A DNA stretch of 15,871 nucleotides from Actinomycetes bacterium (lineage in GTDB: Bacteria; Actinomycetota; Actinomycetes; Actinomycetales; Cellulomonadaceae). Location of the stretch: contig JAEYNO010000220.1 in NCBI GenBank assembly GCA_023412515.1, positions 1 to 15,871 on the forward strand. Direction: 5' to 3'. Below, in pieces: positions 5,808 to 11,800 of this stretch. The notes under the pieces are model-generated. The model saw only the letters and a list, made by a program, of their open reading frames with translations, was not told the DNA's origin and did no database searches. Position 1 is the stretch's first letter, and the number at the start of each line of letters is the position of its first letter. The position numbers and the translations under genes were made by a program.

Positions 5808-5903
5808 ATGACCCACAGCCCCAGACGCATCGTCGTGTGCCTGGTCCTGCACCCGAGCCGCGTCGAGTGCTCGCAGGACCGCTACCGCAAGGAGGCGTCG
5901 TGA
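5808..5903 (+). CDS. Small hypothetical ORF (31 aa)
   Basis: ATG 5808 has GAGGAG 7 nt upstream. An alternative ATG at 5781 overlaps the rep-like stop as ATGA and would give 40 residues. The peptide MTHSPRRIVVCLVLHPSRVE... contains two Cys, and the stop overlaps the next start as GTGA. No family is recognised. The gene fits the coupled operon. Confidence 0.45.
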   Translation: MTHSPRRIVVCLVLHPSRVECSQDRYRKEAS

Positions 5904-6679
5904 GCGGGCTCACCCGGCCGACCAGCCTCCAAGGACCAGGGCGCCAGAACGACCCGGATCCGTGGGCGGGTGTCGCATCGACGCTCCAGGCGATGCGCCG
6001 CGAGATGTCAGACGCCACGTCGTCGCTGCTGAGGTCGGCGGGGATCCGTGCCCAGCCTGGTCGCATCACGTCGACGAACTACGACGGCACCGGCCGATCC
6101 GATCTCGGCACGACCGGGTGGTCCCTCGGCGCCGACGAGCCCGGCGGGCCGACCTACCTGGCTCTCGACGGCATCGACGTGTACTCGACCCTGCAGGCCC
6201 AGATCGCCGACCTGCGGGATGTCGTCGCCGGGATGCAGGGGCAGCAGGAGTACCTGGCGTCGCTCGTGTCTCGCGACACGACGCTCGACACCTTCAACTC
6301 CGGTGTCGTGCCAGCCGACTCCACGTACCGATGGGTAGGCGACGAGCTCGTCATCAGCGACGTCGTCTGCACCACTGGCAAGGTGCGGGTCTCGACGTTC
6401 GTCAACCACCTCACCGCGAGCGGAGACGGCGTCATATCCGCCGGCCTCGCCTACGCCATCGACGGGGTGCACACGCTCACCGCCGGTGCGCGTTCCTGCG
6501 GACTGTTCAGCGCCAACGCCAACATCGGTGTCTCACTCGGACGAGTTGGACACGTCGAAGTCGAGCCCGGCACCGTGCTCACGATCCGCGCTCGGGCCTA
6601 CACCTGGTCACCCAGCGGAAGCGCCTCCGTCAACTTCGAGCAGCCCCGCATGATCGTCGAGGTCGTGAACAATGACTGA
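5900..6679 (+). CDS. Phage minor-tail/fibre-like protein
   Basis: 259 residues, starting at GTG 5900 behind a perfect AAGGAGG ribosome site. Residues about 55-105 (RITSTNYDGTG, then LGTTGWSLGADEPGGPTYLA and LDGIDVYSTLQAQI) follow the pattern seen near the C-terminus of actinophage minor tail proteins (start of a Gly-Thr-Gly-Trp block, then a new strand block and a coiled helix). A predicted helix (AQIADLRDVVAGMQGQQEYL) leads to a strand-rich C-terminal half (about 130-259) typical of fibre-tip or jelly-roll-like domains. The assignment rests on pattern memory only. A satellite carrying a tail component without other tail genes would be unusual; it might act on a helper phage particle or at the cell surface. 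No signal peptide is present. Confidence 0.4.
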   Translation: MSGLTRPTSLQGPGRQNDPDPWAGVASTLQAMRREMSDATSSLLRSAGIRAQPGRITSTNYDGTGRSDLGTTGWSLGADEPGGPTYLALDGIDVYSTLQAQIADLRDVVAGMQGQQEYLASLVSRDTTLDTFNSGVVPADSTYRWVGDELVISDVVCTTGKVRVSTFVNHLTASGDGVISAGLAYAIDGVHTLTAGARSCGLFSANANIGVSLGRVGHVEVEPGTVLTIRARAYTWSPSGSASVNFEQPRMIVEVVNND

Positions 6680-7139
6680 CCGCGGCGAGAGCATCCACGC
6701 AGGCGGCCCTGCGGACCGAGGGCCGATCGTGACCAGCGCACACCTGGAGCACGAGTCCCCGAGTGCGCTGGGAGCATCACGAGAGGCGGCGAGGTTCCGG
6801 CGCCGGCTCCGGCGCGCCGAGGCGTACATCGCCGAGCTGAACACGTTCGCCGTGCGGGTGCTGGTGCAGGACCGCATGCACGACCCCGACGACTTCCACG
6901 TCTTTATCGGCATGGACAAGGTCACCACCGACGAAGGCCGGATCGACTTCCGAGAACTCGAGCTTCAGGTCGCCGACTTGCTACGTCGCAAGCCCCACCT
7001 GTCAGCCTCGCGCGGTAAGATCGGAGAGCCGGATCGGGAAGCGCCAGAGGCGTCCGATGCGAGCACGACACCTCCAGCGGAGGACGCGCACCAGGCCAGC
7101 GGCCCGCGCGCTACCACGCATTCGCAGGAGGAGTCATGA
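6672..7139 (+). CDS. Hypothetical phage-type protein with coiled-coil and DxxDF motif
   Basis: 155 residues, start ATG 6672, overlapping the previous gene by 8 nt. The core EAARFRRRLRRAEAYIAELN is likely a coiled coil. It is followed by DPDDFHVFIGMDKVTTDEGRID and then ELQVADLLRRKPHLS. This arrangement (helix, a D-P-x-D-x-F/W motif, a short acidic segment and PHL/RPH) is common in uncharacterised actinobacterial prophage and satellite proteins. The tail (EPDREAPEASDASTTPPAED...) is low-complexity. No function is assigned. It leads to the next gene by an ATGA overlap at 7136. Confidence 0.65.
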   Translation: MTDRGESIHAGGPADRGPIVTSAHLEHESPSALGASREAARFRRRLRRAEAYIAELNTFAVRVLVQDRMHDPDDFHVFIGMDKVTTDEGRIDFRELELQVADLLRRKPHLSASRGKIGEPDREAPEASDASTTPPAEDAHQASGPRATTHSQEES

Positions 7140-7417
7140 CGCAGAACCTCACCCCGGCAGAGCGCAGCAAGCGCGCCGAGAACGCCGAGCGGGTCGTCCT
7201 CAGGCACAGGGGCCGCGACTACGAGATGACCGGCGCCAGCTACGGGCGACTCATCGACCGCGCGGCCGCGAAGATCCGTGGCGGCAGGAGTGCGAGCCTC
7301 AGCGCGGCCGAGCAGTCGCTCATGGCCAAGGCCGGGTGGGACGCGCCTCCCGTCGACTCGCCGGCTACACGCGCCACCGACGACGAGCTGATGGCCCGAG
7401 CCGGGTGGGCCGACTGA
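7136..7417 (+). CDS. Small hypothetical protein with repeated AGW motif
   Basis: 93 residues. The start ATG 7136 overlaps the previous stop, with GGAGGAG upstream. The first half is basic (RSKRAENAERVVLRHRGRDYE). The C-terminal half contains two copies of a short motif, LMAKAGWD and LMARAGWAD, separated by 26 residues start to start. No known family. The stop and the next start share one base (TGATG). Confidence 0.62.
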   Translation: MTQNLTPAERSKRAENAERVVLRHRGRDYEMTGASYGRLIDRAAAKIRGGRSASLSAAEQSLMAKAGWDAPPVDSPATRATDDELMARAGWAD

Positions 7418-7611
7418 TGACCCACTACATCTTCGGGGCCAGACCGCAGTACGTCGTCACGGCCCCCGCCGTGGTTGCCGTGCTGACCACGGGCAAGCAA
7501 GTCCACGTCTACCGCAACGCACCGCTCCCGACCGCAACGCGCCGAGGCCAGGTCGAGCACCTCCTCGCCACCGGCATGATCAAGGAGGTGCTCCGTGATC
7601 CCCGCGCCTGA
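7417..7611 (+). CDS. Small hypothetical phage-type protein
   Basis: 64 residues (MTHYIFGARPQYVVTAPAVV...). A strand-rich N-terminal part is followed by VYRNAPLP and EHLLATGMIKEV, a layout seen in many small uncharacterised actinophage proteins of structural-gene clusters. It starts inside the preceding stop (TGATG) and overlaps the next gene by 17 nt; the next gene's ribosome site AAGGAGG (7582-7588) lies within its end. No function is assigned. Confidence 0.58.
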   Translation: MTHYIFGARPQYVVTAPAVVAVLTTGKQVHVYRNAPLPTATRRGQVEHLLATGMIKEVLRDPRA

Positions 7612-8371
7612 GTGGAATCCCCACCCGTTCCGTCCCGCGCCAAGCGGCGCCAGGCTCGCCGAGATGGCCGCGGCAATCGATGCGCTCGGTGCCCCCGCAC
7701 CCGAGCCGCTGGTTCGTGCACAGCGTCTCCTCACGATCGCCGAGGACTTCGTCGCCGAGCAGCCGACGCCGCTCCTGGACCTCGACGAGTCCGAGGTGCG
7801 TGACAACATCGTCATGAGGTCGATCCGCCGCCACAAGGCGCCGGACGCCTTCTACGCCGGCAAGAGCGCGGGCCTGGAGAGCGGACTCATCACCTTCGAG
7901 GCACAGCTCGTGCGCGAGGTGCAGGCCGCGTGTCTCCCCATGCTCGACGACATCATCGCCGGACAGCGCGAGGAATTCGACCAGCACGCCGCCGCACTCA
8001 TGACCGCTTCGCGTGAGTACGGCTTCACGATGCGCACCCGTAGCGACGACGTCATCGACCTCGCCGACGAGCGCGCCACCGCGGCGTGGCGCGCTACCCG
8101 CCCCGCCTGGGCCAAGCTCGACCGATACCACTCCGCACTCCGGCGACTGTTCCGTGCGTTCGAGGTCGAGGTCGAGGCGCCCCTCGGAGGGGCCGCACCG
8201 CCCGACATGAGCATCTACTTCGCAGCTGCGGGCAACTGGAGCCGCGACGGCGCTTACTACCTCGAGCGGCGCACCGACGCCGGCGTCGACTGGTTCGCGC
8301 TCGCAGCCGGTGGACTCCGACTGAACGCGCCCGGCGAGATCGCCGCCAAGGCCTCAGCCCAGGCGGCCTGA
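7595..8371 (+). CDS. Hypothetical protein, last gene of the main operon
   Basis: 258 residues from GTG 7595 (AAGGAGG 6 nt upstream). It is largely helical: residues about 15-130 include the segment FYAGKSAGLESGLITFEAQLVREVQ, and about 140-190 carry a basic helix (KLDRYHSALRRLFRAFEVEVE). The C-terminal part (SIYFAAAGNWSRDGAYYLERR) looks like a small strand domain. No family or catalytic motif is recognised and no membrane segment is visible. In phage satellites this position often holds capsid-interfering or packaging-redirecting proteins; here that is only a positional guess. About 307 nt of noncoding DNA follow. Confidence 0.65.
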   Translation: MIPAPEWNPHPFRPAPSGARLAEMAAAIDALGAPAPEPLVRAQRLLTIAEDFVAEQPTPLLDLDESEVRDNIVMRSIRRHKAPDAFYAGKSAGLESGLITFEAQLVREVQAACLPMLDDIIAGQREEFDQHAAALMTASREYGFTMRTRSDDVIDLADERATAAWRATRPAWAKLDRYHSALRRLFRAFEVEVEAPLGGAAPPDMSIYFAAAGNWSRDGAYYLERRTDAGVDWFALAAGGLRLNAPGEIAAKASAQAA

Positions 8372-8678
8372 ACGTGGCGCCTGGTTCGGTTGGGGCCGGG
8401 CGCCGCACATGCCCGAGAGCGAGCTTCGGACGAGCACCACGCACTCGGGCGCAGCGGCGAGGACGTGTCGGCGGTACGCCGCCGTCGGCACGTCCTCGCC
8501 CCAGAAAAAGCCAACCCAGCACGGGGGCCGGCCGACCGTTGGGGGGAGCTGGCCTCCCTCCCCGGGGCTGAGGGAGGGTCGCGCGCACGCGCGCGAGGAA
8601 CGTCCCTAGGGGGCATCCGTCAGGCGGATGGAACCCCGCGCGCACGGGCCAACGACGCCGACCAGAACGGAGACCACA
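8372..8678. other. Noncoding, hairpin-rich region before terS (candidate cos/pac site)
   Basis: No convincing gene in about 307 nt. It holds a 12-bp hairpin (8456-8500), CCTCCCTC/GAGGGAGG (8553-8560/8570-8577), TCGCGCG/CGCGCGA (8579-8585/8590-8596) and CATCCG/CGGATG (8614-8619/8625-8630), the last flanked by GGGG and CCCC. Phage packaging sites commonly lie just upstream of the small terminase gene, so this is a candidate recognition site. It could also hold only terminator and leader structures. Confidence 0.4.
8456..8500. terminator. Hairpin after the main operon (candidate terminator)
   Basis: GGCGAGGACGTG (8456-8467) pairs exactly with CACGTCCTCGCC (8489-8500), with a further inner CGGCG/CGCCG stem. 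It lies 85 nt after the last gene of the operon. There is no T-tract; CCCCAGAAAAAGCC follows. Confidence 0.55.
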
Positions 8679-9068
8679 ATGACCGAGGGTGCCGCGGAGT
8701 CTGTAGCTGACGCTCTGGAGCGGTCCATCTCCGCTGCCGCGCATCTGACCGCTCGCGACGCTGCCGCGGTTGCCGCCGCGCGGGTGCTTGCCGCCCGGAT
8801 CGACACCTGGCACGTCATCGTGAAGTGGGCTCAGCAGGACGCGGGCAGCACGGCGCGACCAAGGGTGCCTGCGCAGGACAACGTCTCGCTGGGGACGTAC
8901 CTGAAGTACCTCGAAACGCTGCAGCTGGTTCCCCCAGCCGAGCACCGCAAGCCAGGGCCGCCGTCGAGCGCCTCCGACTCGCAGCAGATGCTCAACCAGA
9001 TGCGCGACCAGGTGCGCACTGGCAGGCTCACCGTCGTACCCGAGGTGGAAGGTGGGCACGCCGGATGA
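8679..9068 (+). CDS. Terminase small subunit-like protein
   Basis: 129 residues. ATG 8679 is preceded by CGGAG. The body matches the layout of actinophage small terminase proteins: an N-terminal helix with HLTARDAAAVAAARVLAARID, the WHVIVKWAQQDA segment, and a conserved-looking middle DNVSLGTYLKYLETLQLVPP, then a Pro/Ser linker and a short C-terminal helix. In phages TerS recognises the packaging site and directs the large subunit. In satellites a private TerS, without a large subunit, redirects the helper's packaging motor to satellite DNA. No large terminase gene is present in the window. The preceding structured DNA is the natural place for its target. Its stop overlaps the next start (ATGA), linking it with the CheR-like gene. 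The assignment is by remembered pattern, not a search. Confidence 0.65.
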   Translation: MTEGAAESVADALERSISAAAHLTARDAAAVAAARVLAARIDTWHVIVKWAQQDAGSTARPRVPAQDNVSLGTYLKYLETLQLVPPAEHRKPGPPSSASDSQQMLNQMRDQVRTGRLTVVPEVEGGHAG

Positions 9069-9688
9069 TCCCCCCCGCCACCGCCCTCGAGACGAACCAC
9101 ACCACGCAGTGGTTCCGCCGGCCCAAGACCTGGGTCGTCCTCGCGGGGATACTCCTGCGCCGCGCGGACCGGCCAGTGGTCATCTGGTCAGGGGCATGCA
9201 GCACGGGCGAGGAGGCCTACTCGGCAGCGATCCTCCTCGACATGATCCAGGTTGCAGGCCGCGTGCTGGCCGCTGACGTCGACCGGGACGTTGTGGCCCA
9301 CGCCCGCGCTGGCCGCTACCACGTTGGCGTCCAAGGGGCGGGCGACATCCAGGGGCTCGACCTGACTCCTTGGCTTGAGCGAGACAGCCCCGGGTACGCC
9401 AAGGTGCACGCAGGAATCGCGAGCAAGGTCGACTTCAGCGTGCGCGACCTCCGTGAACCGGCCGCTGTCCCTGCCCGTTGCGACGTCGCGATCGTGCGAA
9501 ACGTCTGGCGGTACCTCTCACCCGACGAGCAGGCCGGCCTTGCGCACCGCATCGCGGCATCCCTCACCCCAGGCGGCGTGCTGGTCCTTGGAGGTAGCGA
9601 CAAGACACTGCCGGGCATGATCCCCCCGTCTGCTGTCGCACAGCTTTTCGTCGAAGGGACCGGAGGCATCTGGCAGCGAAAGGAATGA
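9065..9688 (+). CDS. Stand-alone CheR-type SAM-dependent methyltransferase
   Basis: 207 residues with the complete CheR catalytic landmarks in order: NHTTQWFRRPKTW (N-T-x-FFR motif), WSGACSTGEEAYSAAILL (residues about 41-58, the SAM-binding S-T-G-E-E-x-Y-S motif), VLAADVDRDVVAHARAGRY (acidic ribose-binding Asp), VDFSVRDLREP, and CDVAIVRNVWRYLSPDEQ (R-N-V-x-x-Y) followed by LTPGGVLVLGGSDK. Chemotaxis CheR enzymes (about 270-290 aa) methylate receptor glutamates. This one lacks the N-terminal helical domain and has only a short spacer where CheR has its receptor-docking beta-subdomain, so its substrate is probably different. No chemotaxis gene is nearby. It is coupled to the terS-like gene by ATGA at 9065. 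The fold is confident; the role is unknown. Confidence 0.85.
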   Translation: MIPPATALETNHTTQWFRRPKTWVVLAGILLRRADRPVVIWSGACSTGEEAYSAAILLDMIQVAGRVLAADVDRDVVAHARAGRYHVGVQGAGDIQGLDLTPWLERDSPGYAKVHAGIASKVDFSVRDLREPAAVPARCDVAIVRNVWRYLSPDEQAGLAHRIAASLTPGGVLVLGGSDKTLPGMIPPSAVAQLFVEGTGGIWQRKE

Positions 9689-9692
9689 GGAT

Positions 9693-9724
9693 CTCCGCTC
9701 AGTGGAGCCCGGAGCCCGGAGCCC
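9693..9724. repeat. Triplicated GGAGCCC and short hairpin between convergent genes
   Basis: GGAGCCC is repeated three times at 9704-9724. CTCC (9693-9696) can pair with the first GGAG. It sits right after the CheR-like stop in the 65-nt gap to the convergent toxin gene. A weak shared terminator is possible. Confidence 0.3.
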
Positions 9725-9753
9725 CTGGGCCGGCGCCAGACGAGCAGCCGTGC

Positions 9754-10161
9754 CTACAAGGGTTCGACAGCCGCGAACTCGTCGTGGATCGGCGAGAGGT
9801 GGTAGGCGGTGGGACGCTGGGGCCACCGGCTCATGATCTTGCCGATCGCAGGGGCGACGATCGCGATCTGCTGGGCGATGAGACGCGCTCCGCCCACCGC
9901 CACCTCGGGGATCCCGACCCAGGAGAGCCCTGCCGCAACGAGTGCGGAGCGCTCGTCTGGGTTCGCGTCGACCTGCGCGCGGTCCTTCGTCACGATGAGA
10001 TCGAACCCGCACGCGCCCAGGTGCGGGATGAGGTCGAGGTCGAGTACCCCGCGCTGCCCCTCCTGGTCCCAGGATCGAAACTGGATGTCGCGGCGGTAGA
10101 CCGCACTGAGTGGCGGTACGAGGGCAGGACTCAGGTTCTCGTCGATGTAGACCCGTCTCAC
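9754..10161 (-). CDS. DUF5615-type PIN-like toxin
   Basis: 135 residues. The N-terminus RRVYIDENLSPALVPPL, the central GVLDLDLIPHLGACGFDLIVTKDRAQ and the overall layout fit the DUF5615/PIN-like family (Asp7 and Glu8 of DEN, Asp41/Asp43, and Thr58-Lys59-Asp60 in the IVTKD motif). PIN-like proteins are metal-dependent ribonucleases, often toxins. This subfamily is regularly paired with DUF433 antitoxins, as here. The GTG start at 10161 overlaps the antitoxin stop by 4 nt (GTGA), so it is translated behind the antitoxin. It is slightly longer than usual, with a C-terminal extension (KIMSRWPQRPTAYHLSPIHD). Function is inferred from family and pairing. Confidence 0.78.
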   Translation of the reverse strand: MRRVYIDENLSPALVPPLSAVYRRDIQFRSWDQEGQRGVLDLDLIPHLGACGFDLIVTKDRAQVDANPDERSALVAAGLSWVGIPEVAVGGARLIAQQIAIVAPAIGKIMSRWPQRPTAYHLSPIHDEFAAVEPL

Positions 10162-10775
10162 GCGCCGACGGCCTCCACCCGCTCGGCGAAGGCAACAGCG
10201 TCACGTGCGGCGTCGGGAGACACCGAGGGGAAGTACAGCTCGACGTCCTCAGCGAACACCGTCTCGTCGTCGACGAGTCGGGCAACGTCGTCGTACGGCA
10301 CGCGGGTGCCCTCGATCGTGGGCCAGCCACCCATCCGGCCAGGCTTCACCTCGAGGTGCTCCGTCGGCCGGTAGAAGTCCGGGACTGGTTCGTTCTTGAA
10401 GTTGTCGAACGAGGCGAGCATGTCGTCGAAGGTGAAGAGGCTGACCTGCCCGCGGCGGCGCAGGATGTCGATCGCCTCGCCACTCTCCGTCCCCAGGTAG
10501 ATCGTGCGTCCGTCGGTTCCGAAGCGGTACTCCGACGGGTGCACCACGCCGTCCATGACGTCCTCGATGCCACGGAAGGCCTTGTGCACCTTCTGGCTCG
10601 ACAGCCGCGCGCGCAGGTACACCACCGAGCGGATCAGCACGAGGTCGCGGAACGAGTACAGCGGTGGACGCTTCGGCCGCACCTCGGGGATCACGAGCCC
10701 CGTCGTGCGCCAGAGCTGGAGCTGCGCGGGCGTAGCACCGGTGAGCACCGACGCAAGTTCAAGCGGGAACGCCAT
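10158..10775 (-). CDS. MerR-HTH/DUF433 antitoxin
   Basis: 205 residues. The N-terminal MerR-like helix-turn-helix is LASVLTGATPAQLQLWRTTG, followed by a wing and Tyr-Ser-Phe-Arg-Asp (about 1-60). A middle linker carries the helical region LSSQKVHKAFRGIEDVM. The C-terminal DUF433 domain (about 135-195) shows LEVKPGRMGGWPTIEGTRVP and DDVARLVDDE, the usual G-x-P-x-I-x-G-T-R-V pattern. It probably binds and neutralises the overlapping DUF5615 partner and represses the operon through its HTH. ATG 10775 is chosen because AGGAGGTGG stands just upstream; a longer open frame to 10946 lacks support. The GC content dips to about 55% near 10381-10440, suggesting separate acquisition. Confidence 0.82.
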   Translation of the reverse strand: MAFPLELASVLTGATPAQLQLWRTTGLVIPEVRPKRPPLYSFRDLVLIRSVVYLRARLSSQKVHKAFRGIEDVMDGVVHPSEYRFGTDGRTIYLGTESGEAIDILRRRGQVSLFTFDDMLASFDNFKNEPVPDFYRPTEHLEVKPGRMGGWPTIEGTRVPYDDVARLVDDETVFAEDVELYFPSVSPDAARDAVAFAERVEAVGA

Positions 10776-10904
10776 GAGCCACCTCCTCGCGCCGGCCGAT
10801 GAGTCCAGGATGACAGGTTGTGAGCCCGCCCGTCTCGGAGTTCGTCGGCAAGGTAGGCAACGGCCTTGAGCGCTGGGGCGAGTCTCGGCGAACGAGCAGG
10901 GCAA

Positions 10905-10922
10905 GCATCGATGCGTCGATGC
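10905..10922. repeat. Inverted repeat in the gap between regulator and TA genes
   Basis: GCATCGA-TGCG-TCGATGC, a 7-bp perfect dyad in the 171-nt noncoding gap between the right-end regulator and the antitoxin. It is a possible operator or short terminator. No other feature is seen in this gap. Confidence 0.35.
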
Positions 10923-10946
10923 GCGGCTTCCTGGCGACCTGACCAA

Positions 10947-11588
10947 CTAGGCGCGCCCGGACGGGAACACCTCGGCCCAGGTCGGAATGCGTTGGCCGCC
11001 GCGTCTCGCTGAGCCTGGCGTGCGCGCCCATTCGCCATAGCGACGCTGCAGAATCGCGCCCTCGATCCACGTGCGGATCGCGGTGGAGCGAAGCTGCCCA
11101 CGCTCGAGGTCAGGCAGGGTCGGGTGCCCCGCGAGAATCTGACGCCACTGCTGGAGTGCGTCTGCGTCCACGCGGACACCACCCGGCACCACGATGCCAG
11201 GCAGCAGGCCGAGGTTCACCCAGTCGCGCACACGCTCGAACGGCACGTCGAGCTCATCGGCCACCCGGGCTCCGTCGTGGACGCTATCGAGCCTGACGGG
11301 CGCTGGCATGGCCTCGTGCCGATCGACGGGAAGCACCATGCGGCGGGAGTCCGGGCCTCTCGTCGGTGGGTTCCCTTGCTCGCTGAGCCACACCGCGACC
11401 TCGTTCTGGTCGAAGCGCCAGTATCGCCCGACGCGGTACGCGGGTAGGTCACCCGAGTCCGCGTGGGCGATCACCCAAGCGCGGCTGACTCCGAGAAGCC
11501 GGGCCACGTCGGTGGCTGACGCGAGTGAGTCCACCGGTCGAGCGTCGCCAGTCCGCGGCCAGTCCGCAAGATGCCCGTCAAGACCCAC
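10947..11588 (-). CDS. Double-HTH excisionase-family regulator at the right end
   Basis: 213 residues. The first unit (about 22-70) is an excisionase/BldC-type winged HTH: SATDVARLLGVSRAWVIAHA, then LPAYRVGRYWRFDQNEVAVWL. The second unit (about 98-150: VADELDVPFERVRDWVNLGL, then VPGGVRVDADALQQW) has a similar HTH-wing-helix order. The C-terminal part (about 160-213) is basic. It could be a second directionality factor, a DNA-bending protein near attR or a TA regulator. GTG 11588 has only a weak ribosome site. GTG 11534 is a possible alternative start that keeps both HTHs. TTGACC, a fair -35, lies upstream, but no convincing -10 is seen. It is the last gene before attR (100 nt). Confidence 0.75.
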   Translation of the reverse strand: MGLDGHLADWPRTGDARPVDSLASATDVARLLGVSRAWVIAHADSGDLPAYRVGRYWRFDQNEVAVWLSEQGNPPTRGPDSRRMVLPVDRHEAMPAPVRLDSVHDGARVADELDVPFERVRDWVNLGLLPGIVVPGGVRVDADALQQWRQILAGHPTLPDLERGQLRSTAIRTWIEGAILQRRYGEWARTPGSARRGGQRIPTWAEVFPSGRA

Positions 11589-11688
11589 CGCTCACCGCGA
11601 CGGCATCGCTAGCATCCGTGCAGGTCAAGGGCCGTTTCCCGTCACGCATCATCGCTCACCGTAACCACCCGTCGAACGGCCACCGGTA

Positions 11689-11704
11689 CACGAACTACCG
11701 CTGA
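11689..11704. repeat. Right attachment repeat (attR core)
   Basis: CACGAACTACCGCTGA, identical to attL at 1298-1313. The bases to the right restore host sequence: the hairpin at 11711-11776 begins 6 nt later. Confidence 0.92.
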
Positions 11705-11710
11705 CCGCCC

Positions 11711-11776
11711 GCCCGGCACCGGGCGCACCGACGACGCCGGGCGCGGCGCACCGCGTCCGGCGTCGTCGTGCCGGGC
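11711..11776. terminator. Nested hairpin, original yajQ/htpX bidirectional terminator
   Basis: Inner stem CGACGACGCCGG (11729-11740) pairs with CCGGCGTCGTCG (11757-11768). Outer stem GCCCGGCA (11711-11718) pairs with TGCCGGGC (11769-11776). It lies just after the attR copy of the yajQ stop and 24 nt from the htpX stop, as expected for a terminator once shared by the convergent genes yajQ and htpX. Confidence 0.8.
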
Positions 11777-11800
11777 CTCGTCGCGCCCGGCACCGCCGCG

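Larger units (their letters stand above)
1298..11704. mobile_element. Integrated phage-satellite (PICI-like) element in the 3' end of yajQ
   Basis: Bounded by an exact 16-bp direct repeat at 1298-1313 and 11689-11704, with a period of 10,391 bp. The tyrosine integrase lies at the left end with its stop codon inside the repeat. Inside are int and a regulator on the minus strand, a divergent AlpA-like gene opening a long rightward operon, a replication-initiator-like gene with internal iterons, a tail-like protein, a terminase-small-subunit-like gene, a CheR-like methyltransferase, a toxin-antitoxin pair and a second excisionase-like regulator. No portal, capsid, large terminase, relaxase or FtsK-like gene is present. 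Size and gene order match phage-inducible chromosomal islands; a reduced prophage is the alternative. The boundaries are firm from the repeat; the satellite label is inference. GC content drops locally inside the element (33 of 60 bases, 55%, at 10381-10440). Confidence 0.88.

Noticed and set aside
8372..8678. Short open frames between the main operon and the terS-like gene
   Set aside because: They are Arg/Ala/Gly-rich, lack ribosome sites, run through the hairpins and extend into the real gene in the wrong frame.
10776..10946. N-terminal extension of the antitoxin to 10946
   Set aside because: The extension is Arg/Cys/Ser-rich without family resemblance, while ATG 10775 has an excellent ribosome site and starts directly at the HTH domain.
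1298..11704. Integrative conjugative element (AICE) interpretation
   Set aside because: No FtsK/SpoIIIE-like transfer ATPase, relaxase or mating gene is visible. The terS-like gene and lambda-O-like initiator point to phage relations.
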